Positions 1 through 4,483 of a stretch of 10,721 nt of DNA are shown here, one piece after another. Source of the DNA: JBBECE01 sp964574935 (GTDB lineage Bacteria; Pseudomonadota; Alphaproteobacteria; Rhizobiales; Devosiaceae); NCBI GenBank assembly GCA_964574935.1, contig CAZNOZ010000059.1, positions 1-10,721 of the forward strand, given 5' to 3'. The notes below the pieces were generated by a model. That model had not been told where the DNA came from and searched no databases. It saw nothing but the letters and a program-made list of their open reading frames with translations. A program made the translations under genes and the position numbers. Every line of letters begins with the position of its first letter. Positions within the stretch are counted from its first letter, which is position 1.

Positions 1-596
1 TCGGTGCGGGCCTTGAGGGCCTGGGCCAGGGTGCCCTCGTCGAGATAGTCGAGTTCGCCGCCGACCGGCACGCCGTGGGCGAGGCGGGTGACCTTGACGC
101 CAAAGGGCGCCAGCCGGTCGGTGAGGAAGTGCGCGGTGGTCTGGCCCTCGACGGTGGCGTTGAGGGCGATCACGACCTCGTCGATGCCGCCTTTTTCGAG
201 GCGCCGGACCAGGGAATCGATGGCCAGATCGTCGGGGCCGACCCCGTCGAGAGGCGACAGGGTGCCGCCGAGCACGTGATAGCGGACCGGGCCGATCGCG
301 GCCCGTTCGAGGGCCCACAGGTCCCCGACATCCTCGACGACGATCACCATGGAGCCCTGGCGGCGCGGATCGGCGCAGATCGAGCACGGCGAGCGCGTGT
401 CGATGTTGCCGCACACCTCGCAGGTGGTGACGGTTTCGACGGCGCGGTCGAGGGCGGCGGCGAGGGGGACCATGAGCTGGTCCTTGCGCTTGATCAGGTG
501 CAGGGCGGCGCGGCGCGCCGAGCGCGGCCCGAGCCCCGGCAGCCGGGCGAGAAGGGCGATGAGTTCGTTGATTTCGGGGCCGCCGGACTGGCTCAT
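1..596 (-). CDS. recR: Recombination mediator protein RecR (3' end cut off by window edge)
   Basis: RecR works with RecO (and RecF) to load RecA onto single-stranded DNA at gaps during recombinational repair in the cytoplasm. Reading the minus strand from the ATG at 596 gives 198 codons, beginning MSQSGGPEINELIALLARLP. The N-terminal helix-hairpin-helix region (GLGPRSARRAALHL, residues about 21-34) is followed by a four-cysteine zinc finger (C59, C62, C71, C74). A Toprim domain follows, starting near residue 82 (MVIVVEDVGDLWALE), and then the conserved NATVEGQTTAHFL and RLAHGVPVGGELDYLDEGTL blocks. RecR is about 200 residues long, so only a few codons and the stop should lie outside the window. 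It is the distal member of the classic dnaX-ybaB-recR group, but about 390 bp of repeat-rich DNA separates it from ybaB, so it may need its own promoter. The Shine-Dalgarno sequence is weak. Identification is secure. Confidence 0.96.
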   Translation of the reverse strand, partial: MSQSGGPEINELIALLARLPGLGPRSARRAALHLIKRKDQLMVPLAAALDRAVETVTTCEVCGNIDTRSPCSICADPRRQGSMVIVVEDVGDLWALERAAIGPVRYHVLGGTLSPLDGVGPDDLAIDSLVRRLEKGGIDEVVIALNATVEGQTTAHFLTDRLAPFGVKVTRLAHGVPVGGELDYLDEGTLAQALKART

Positions 597-617
597 GAGG
601 CTCAGTGGATCGGGGCG

Positions 618-644
618 ATCCTCGGGTCAAGCCCGAGGATGACG
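618..644 (-). repeat. Inverted-repeat element, copy 1
   Basis: ATCCTCGGG (618-626) and CCCGAGGAT (632-640) form a perfect 9-bp stem around a 5-base TCAAG loop, followed by GACGA. Read on the minus strand it runs CGTCATCCTCGGGCTTGACC. It has the look of the abundant intergenic palindromes I know from Hyphomicrobiales genomes, where CGTCAT followed by a CGGGCTTGACCC core recurs many times. It lies 22 bp upstream of the recR start, so it would fall in the recR leader. The family assignment is from memory; the stem itself is directly visible. Confidence 0.6.
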
Positions 645-716
645 AAAAGGGGGGTGGGGCCGCTGGCGCTCGATGTATCGTCGGGCTCGTATTTCGGCAT
701 GCCGTTCGCGTTCTTC

Positions 717-745
717 GTTACTCCGGGCTTGACCCGGGGTCCACT
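717..745 (+). repeat. Inverted-repeat element, copy 2
   Basis: CTCCGGG (721-727) and CCCGGGG (733-739) pair with one mismatch around a CTTGA loop, the complement-orientation equivalent of copy 1's TCAAG loop. The core CGGGCTTGACCC is shared with copy 1 read on the opposite strand, and GGTCCACTGG follows. This supports a common repeat family in two orientations within the spacer. Confidence 0.5.
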
Positions 746-814
746 GGCCACGCCGAGCAGATGAGGACCGCCATAGCCACTCGGGCGTAGCCCTCGTGGC
801 CTTGCCGCTCTCTC

Positions 815-833
815 GAAGCGCCACTGGCGCTTC
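815..833. repeat. Perfect short hairpin
   Basis: GAAGCGCC (815-822) and GGCGCTTC (826-833) form a perfect 8-bp stem with a 3-base ACT loop. No run of T follows on either strand, so it is not a standard intrinsic terminator. It could be an RNA-stabilising or processing structure in a ybaB-recR transcript, or the remnant of a second repeat type. Confidence 0.45.
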
Positions 834-890
834 TCGTCCCGGGCCCTCGGCCCGTGACCGCTTACAAGTCCGGCCTTGTCCAGCCTCGCG

Positions 891-940
891 CCCCCCGGGT
901 CGAGCCCGAGGGCAGGCTTGGGCTGGCGCCGGAATGACGA
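891..940 (-). repeat. Inverted-repeat element, copy 3 (diverged)
   Basis: CCCGGGTCGAGCCCGAGGG (about 894-912) resembles the stem-loop core of copies 1 and 2, with a TCGAG loop. The block ends in GGAATGACGA (931-940), so the minus strand reads TCGTCATTCCGGCGCC and then, further on, CTCGGGCTCGACCCGGG. This is the same CGTCAT-plus-core layout as copy 1 but with an inserted middle part. It begins about 45 bp past the ybaB stop. Confidence 0.45.
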
Positions 941-985
941 TTGTGGGGACTGCGTGCTCGGGTGGTGATCATCAGCTCGGCGGTG

Positions 986-1309
986 TCACAGCGGCAGCTT
1001 CATGCCGGGGGGCAGCGGCAGGTCGGCGGTCAACTCGGCCATGCGCTCCTCGGCCAGCGCCTGCGCCTTGCGGCCGGCGTCGGTGTGGGCGGCGACGATA
1101 AGGTCCTCGAGGATCTCGACGTCGTGCTCGGTGAACAGGGACGGATCGATCTTCAGCGAGCGGATTTCGCCGCGAGCGGTGGCGGTGAGCCGGACCAGGC
1201 CGCCGCCGGCGACCCCCTCGGCCTCGATGGCGGCGATCTCGTCCTTGATCGCTTCCATCTTGGCCTGCAGCTCCTGCATCTTGCCCATCAGGCCCATGAT
1301 GTCCTTCAT
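986..1309 (-). CDS. ybaB: YbaB/EbfC family nucleoid-associated DNA-binding protein
   Basis: This 107-residue protein belongs to the YbaB/EbfC family of small dimeric, tweezer-shaped DNA-binding proteins linked to the nucleoid and commonly encoded between dnaX and recR. The N-terminal half is a long amphipathic helix (MKDIMGLMGKMQELQAKME, residues 1-19 onward). The conserved core around 34-57 (EGVAGGGLVRLTATARGEIRS) comes next, then the usual KIDPSLF and DLIVAAHTDA segments, ending in LPLPPGMKLPL, which is typical of the family. The ATG overlaps the dnaX TGA by four bases (ATGA), implying translational coupling, and a GGGGA Shine-Dalgarno lies about 9 bases upstream inside dnaX. Length and start agree with the family. 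The precise cellular role of this family is not settled. Confidence 0.94.
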   Translation of the reverse strand: MKDIMGLMGKMQELQAKMEAIKDEIAAIEAEGVAGGGLVRLTATARGEIRSLKIDPSLFTEHDVEILEDLIVAAHTDAGRKAQALAEERMAELTADLPLPPGMKLPL

Positions 1310-3162
1310 TGCATCAGGTCCCCATCGTCGTTTTCGACTTCGTCATCGCCGAGGCCCACGGCTTCGTCGTCGGCCCCGGAAGCGTTCTCATCGTCATCGC
1401 GCCGGCGCACGGCCACCAGACGGCTGCCGGGGAAGGCGTCGAGTGCGGCGCGCACCGCCGGGTCGGCATGGGCGGCATCGAGCTCGGCGGCGGCTTCGGC
1501 CTTGCGCTGCTCGGCCAGGGTCGGGGCGGCGGCCCGGCCCGAAACGGTGATGAGCCACGGGCGACCGGTCCAATGGCGCAAGCGTGCCGACAGGGTCTGG
1601 ATGATCGCCGGGTCGGCGCCTTCGGCGAGCGCCACTTCGACCCGGCCGGGTTCCATGGCAATGGGGCTGAGCTGGGCTTCCAGGGCGTGCTTGACGATGA
1701 GATCGCGCTGGGCGCCGGCCAATGCCACCAGTTCGGCCCAGGTGGCGATTTCGGCGGTCGGCTCGGAGGTGGGGGGTGCGGCGGGCGCCACGGCCGGCCG
1801 CGCAGCGGTTGCCGCCGAACCCCTCGCGGCGGAGGGGGCCGGCGCGCGCGGGCCAGCGGCGGGCGGTCCGTCCGGCGAGCCGGTGAGCTTTTCGATGACT
1901 TCGTCGGGGGTCGGCAGGTCGGCGGCATGGGCGAGGCGCACCAGCACCATTTCGGCGGCGGCCAGGGCGTCGGGGGCGGCGAGCACCTCGGCGTGACCCT
2001 TGAGCAGGATCTGCCAGGCGCGGCCGAGGACCCTGAGGCCGAGCTTGTCGGCGAGCACGGCGCCGCGCTCGCGTTCGTCGGGGGTAAGCGAGGGATCGGC
2101 GGCGGCTTCCGGGACCACCTTCAGGCGGGTCGCCAGGTGCGCCAGTTGGGCGAGATCGGCGAGAAGGATCGCCGGGTCGGCGCCGGAATCGTACTGCTCG
2201 CGCAGGCCTTCGAGGGCGGCCTCGACGCGGCCAGCCATCAGCGCCTCGAACATGTCGATCGAGCGGGCGCGGTCGGCGAGCCCGAGCATGGCGCGCACCG
2301 ATTCGGCCTCGATCCCGCCGCCGGCGTGGGCGATCGCCTGATCCATGAGCGACAGGCAGTCGCGCGCCGAGCCCTCGCCGGCCCGGATGATGAGCGAGAG
2401 GGCATCGGGCTCGCATTCGATCTTCTCGGCGTGCAAAATCCCCTCGAGATATGGGCGCATCACGTCGGCGCCGATGCGGCGAAGGTCGAAGCGCTGGCAG
2501 CGGGAGAGGATTGTTACCGGCACCTTGCGGATTTCGGTCGTCGCGAAGATGAACTTCACATAGGGCGGCGGCTCCTCGAGGGTCTTCAGAAGGCCGTTGA
2601 AGGCGTTCTTGGAGAGCATGTGGACTTCGTCGATGATGAAGACCTTGTAGGGCGCCGAGACGGGCCCGTAGCGGGTGGATTCGTTGATCTCGCGGATGTC
2701 GTCGATGCCGGTGTGGGAGGCGGCATCCATCTCGACGACGTCGACATGACGGGACTCGATGATGGCGCGGCAGTGCTCGCCTTCGGTGGCGAGGTCGAGG
2801 GTCGGGTGCGGACCGGTTTCGTCGACATAGTTGAAGGCGCGGGCGAGGATGCGGGCGGTTGTGGTCTTGCCGACCCCGCGCACGCCGGTAAGCATGAAGG
2901 CGTGGGCGAGGCGGCCCGAGGCGAAGGCGTTGGTGAGGGTCTGCACCATCGCGTCCTGGCCGATCAGGGTCGAGAAGTCGGCGGGGCGGTATTTGCGGGC
3001 GAGAACGACATAGCTGGGGGGCTTTTCGGCCGGCGCGGCGGGGGCCGTCGGCGCTGCCTGGGCCCCGGCCTTGGCGGCGGAAGCCGGTTTTTTGGCGGGC
3101 TTGCGGGGCGCGGACGGCTTGCCGCCGGACGATGCGGAGGATTTGGCGGTCGATTTCGCCAT
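1306..3162 (-). CDS. dnaX: DNA polymerase III tau (gamma/tau) subunit
   Basis: DnaX is the ATPase of the clamp loader that places the beta sliding clamp on primed DNA; the tau form also links polymerase cores and DnaB helicase. The start chosen is the ATG at 3162 (MAKSTAKSSASSGG), preceded by an AGG-type Shine-Dalgarno. An upstream in-frame ATG at 3264 is rejected because it would run into the SRP RNA gene. The 618-residue product has an Ala/Pro/Lys-rich N-terminal extension (about 1-48). Walker A is GVRGVGKT (93-100), Walker B VFIIDEVH (174-181), sensor 1 FIFATTE (204-210) and the arginine-finger motif SRCQRF (220-225). The region between Walker A and B has a single Cys (C131), so the canonical four-Cys zinc module is absent; I recall this as usual in alphaproteobacteria. 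An Ala/Pro linker precedes the C-terminal tau domain, which ends in a very acidic tail. No programmed-frameshift site was identified. Confidence 0.96.
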   Translation of the reverse strand: MAKSTAKSSASSGGKPSAPRKPAKKPASAAKAGAQAAPTAPAAPAEKPPSYVVLARKYRPADFSTLIGQDAMVQTLTNAFASGRLAHAFMLTGVRGVGKTTTARILARAFNYVDETGPHPTLDLATEGEHCRAIIESRHVDVVEMDAASHTGIDDIREINESTRYGPVSAPYKVFIIDEVHMLSKNAFNGLLKTLEEPPPYVKFIFATTEIRKVPVTILSRCQRFDLRRIGADVMRPYLEGILHAEKIECEPDALSLIIRAGEGSARDCLSLMDQAIAHAGGGIEAESVRAMLGLADRARSIDMFEALMAGRVEAALEGLREQYDSGADPAILLADLAQLAHLATRLKVVPEAAADPSLTPDERERGAVLADKLGLRVLGRAWQILLKGHAEVLAAPDALAAAEMVLVRLAHAADLPTPDEVIEKLTGSPDGPPAAGPRAPAPSAARGSAATAARPAVAPAAPPTSEPTAEIATWAELVALAGAQRDLIVKHALEAQLSPIAMEPGRVEVALAEGADPAIIQTLSARLRHWTGRPWLITVSGRAAAPTLAEQRKAEAAAELDAAHADPAVRAALDAFPGSRLVAVRRRDDDENASGADDEAVGLGDDEVENDDGDLMQ

Positions 3163-3177
3163 GACGTTCGCCTGCCC

Positions 3178-3220
3178 CTGATGCGGCCCCGGGGCCGCTG
3201 GTCCGGGTCTGATGCGGCCC
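3178..3220. repeat. Palindrome and 12-bp direct repeat in the dnaX leader
   Basis: CTGATGCGGCCC occurs twice (3178-3189 and 3209-3220), 31 bp apart. The first copy overlaps a perfect 16-bp palindrome, GCGGCCCCGGGGCCGC (3183-3198). Both lie in the 86 bp between the SRP RNA end and the dnaX start, so they would be in the dnaX mRNA leader. The palindrome would give an 8-bp stem without a loop, so in RNA it would open partly. Function is unknown; it could be a processing or pausing structure between ffs and dnaX, or simply G+C-rich drift. Confidence 0.4.
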
Positions 3221-3248
3221 GGTTGCCGGCGCCCATTATGAAGGGAAC

Positions 3249-3347
3249 GGTGGAAGGCTGGCAACGACCCGGGCGAAACTCGTTAGGGCTGCTTCCTTCC
3301 GGACCTGACCCGGTTGGCGAGATACCCGTCCGCCACCAACCTTCCGG
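3249..3347 (-). ncRNA. ffs: Signal recognition particle 4.5S RNA (bacterial small SRP RNA)
   Basis: This RNA binds Ffh (SRP54) and directs ribosomes making membrane proteins to the FtsY receptor. On the minus strand the near-invariant helix-8 sequence GGTCAGGTCCGGAAGGAAGC, followed by AGCC, spans 3310-3287, with the GGAA tetraloop and the asymmetric internal loop bound by the Ffh M domain. The flanks pair as expected: GGAAGG (3345-3340) at the 5' side with CCTTCC (3257-3252) at the 3' side, and ACGGGTATCTCGCCAACCGGG with CCCTAACGAGTTTCGCCCGGG flanking the core, as in other alphaproteobacterial SRP RNAs. The ends are estimated from the closing stem, so they may be off by a few bases. The gene sits just upstream of dnaX and downstream of pheA. 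Confidence 0.93.
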
Positions 3348-3349
3348 GG

Positions 3350-3380
3350 CTTATGTGCGCGATGGGGGTGGGCGATGCAA
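3350..3380 (-). promoter_or_regulatory. Possible ffs promoter
   Basis: On the minus strand TTGCAT (3380-3375) and CATAAG (3355-3350) are separated by 19 bases, slightly longer than ideal. This would start transcription near 3343-3347, which agrees with the predicted 5' end of the SRP RNA closing stem. It overlaps no coding sequence, since pheA stops at 3393. The match is modest. Confidence 0.3.
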
Positions 3381-3392
3381 GGGGGCGGGCCC

Positions 3393-4229
3393 CTAACCCT
3401 CCCCCTCCGGCATCTTGCCCGCCTCGTAGACGCCGAGAATGCGCAGATAGTCGGTGAAGAAGTCGAGCTCCTCCATGGCGTGCCGGACCCCGACATCGTC
3501 GGGGTGGCCTTCGATATCGGCGTAGAACTGGGTGGCGTTGAAGGAGCCGCCCAGCATGTAGGATTCGAGCTTGGTCATGTTGACCGAATTGGTCGCGAAG
3601 CCGCCCATCGCCTTGTAGAGAGCGGCGGGCACGTTGCGGACGCGGAACACGAACGTGGTCTTGACCCCCGGCCCCTGTGGGATGTCGGCGCTCTCGCGGG
3701 CCATGACCAGAAACCGGGTGGTGTTGTGGTTTTCGTCCTCGATGTCGGCGTCGAGAATTTCGAGCCCGTAAATCTCTCCGGCCAGTTTCGAGGCGATGGC
3801 GGCAACACTCTTGTCGCCGCGGGCCGCGACTTCGCGGGCCGAACCGGCGGTGTCGACGGCCGGGATGGTCCGCAATCCGTGGCGTTGGATGTATTTGCGG
3901 CACTGGCCGAGCGCCACGGGGTGGGTTTGGACGGTGGCGACGTCTGCCATCGTCGCCCCGGGCACCGCCAGCAGATTCAGCCGGACGCGGTGATAGTGCT
4001 CGCCGACGATGAACAGGCCCGATTCGGGCAAGAGGTGGTGGATGTCGGTGACCCGGCCGTACAGGGAATTCTCGATCGGCACCATGCCGAGGTCCGCCGC
4101 GCCGGAGGCAACCGCCTGAATGGTCTCCTCGAAGGTCACGCACGCGACCGCCTCGTCTTGCGGGTAGGCGGTCTCGACGGCGGCGTGGCCGAAAGCCCCG
4201 GGTTCTCCCTGGAAGGCGATCTTGCGCAT
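3393..4229 (-). CDS. pheA: Prephenate dehydratase with ACT domain
   Basis: This enzyme converts prephenate to phenylpyruvate with loss of water and CO2, the committed step of phenylalanine synthesis in the cytoplasm. The 278-residue product starts MRKIAFQGEPGAFGHAA, a standard PDT N-terminus, at the ATG at 4229 with GGAG about 9 bases upstream; an in-frame ATG at 4289 would add an unlikely 20-residue leader. The PDT domain (about 1-180) has PIENSLYGRV (51-60), HPVALGQCR (103-111) and the catalytic NTTRF (169-173). The C-terminal ACT domain (about 190-270) has the ESYM motif (222-225) where gamma-proteobacterial enzymes have ESRP; I recall ESYM as usual in alphaproteobacterial PheA, so Phe feedback binding may still occur. 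No chorismate mutase domain is fused. The gene diverges from the cytochrome-nirS gene. Confidence 0.95.
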   Translation of the reverse strand: MRKIAFQGEPGAFGHAAVETAYPQDEAVACVTFEETIQAVASGAADLGMVPIENSLYGRVTDIHHLLPESGLFIVGEHYHRVRLNLLAVPGATMADVATVQTHPVALGQCRKYIQRHGLRTIPAVDTAGSAREVAARGDKSVAAIASKLAGEIYGLEILDADIEDENHNTTRFLVMARESADIPQGPGVKTTFVFRVRNVPAALYKAMGGFATNSVNMTKLESYMLGGSFNATQFYADIEGHPDDVGVRHAMEELDFFTDYLRILGVYEAGKMPEGEG

Positions 4230-4260
4230 CGAAGGTGGCTCCGCGGCGGCAGGGCGCGCA

Positions 4261-4289
4261 CTATTCACGAGCCGTCGGTGCCAAGTCAA
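4261..4289 (-). promoter_or_regulatory. Candidate sigma-70 promoter of pheA
   Basis: On the minus strand TTGACT (4289-4284) and GAATAG (4266-4261) are spaced by exactly 17 bases, close to housekeeping sigma consensus. This puts the transcription start near 4254, with a leader of about 25 bases before the pheA ATG at 4229, so there is no room for a leader-peptide attenuator. Confidence 0.5.
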
Positions 4290-4356
4290 TCGCGCCGGGG
4301 GGAAGCCGACCGGGGCGGCAAAGCGAGGACAATTGTCGCACCGAAGCGGCTCGATG

Positions 4357-4384
4357 TTGCCTCATCCGGCGGCTTGCCTATAAG
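4357..4384 (+). promoter_or_regulatory. Candidate sigma-70 promoter of the cytochrome-nirS fusion gene
   Basis: TTGCCT (4357-4362) and TATAAG (4379-4384) are spaced by 16 bases in the 254-bp region between pheA and the fusion gene. This would give a leader of roughly 90 bases before the ATG at 4484. Scanning 4230-4483 by eye, I found no clear TTGAT-N4-ATCAA palindrome of the FNR/NNR/Dnr type that usually precedes nirS. The promoter may thus be that of a housekeeping cytochrome gene, but absence by eye is weak evidence. Confidence 0.38.
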
Positions 4385-4483
4385 GTCCGCGCGCGACGCG
4401 GACCGGCCGCCGGCGACGGCGATTCGAGGGGATGCCGGCGAGCGGTTCGCGACCAAATCCTGCGGACACAAAGAGACCACCTC

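Larger units (their letters stand above)
597..985. other. Repeat-rich spacer between ybaB and recR, no gene seen
   Basis: I see no credible gene in these 389 bp on either strand. Short open frames here translate the repeats (for example GLDPGS and VKPEDD peptides) and match no family I recognise. The spacer holds at least three versions of one G+C-rich inverted-repeat family (near 618-644, 717-745 and 891-940) and a separate hairpin at 815-833, listed individually. On the minus strand it lies downstream of ybaB and upstream of recR, so it could hold a terminator or mRNA processing structures. No poly-U terminator is obvious. Confidence 0.6.

Noticed and set aside
605..790. Small plus-strand open frames in the ybaB-recR spacer
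   Set aside because: Their peptides are translations of the intergenic repeats, with no family resemblance and no good start context.
3163..3264. Longer dnaX start at 3264
   Set aside because: It would overlap the SRP RNA 3' stem, and the added residues do not resemble DnaX; the ATG at 3162 has a usable Shine-Dalgarno.
1309..3396. Plus-strand open frame of 695 codons opposite dnaX
   Set aside because: It is fully antisense to a well-identified dnaX, is low-complexity and Gly/Val/Asp/Arg-rich, and crosses the SRP RNA. It is a shadow frame caused by high G+C third positions.
4235..4483. Upstream extension of the nirS fusion by 83 codons
   Set aside because: The peptide is Arg-rich and unlike any cytochrome leader. 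It covers the divergent promoter region and would bury the anchor that naturally starts at the ATG at 4484.
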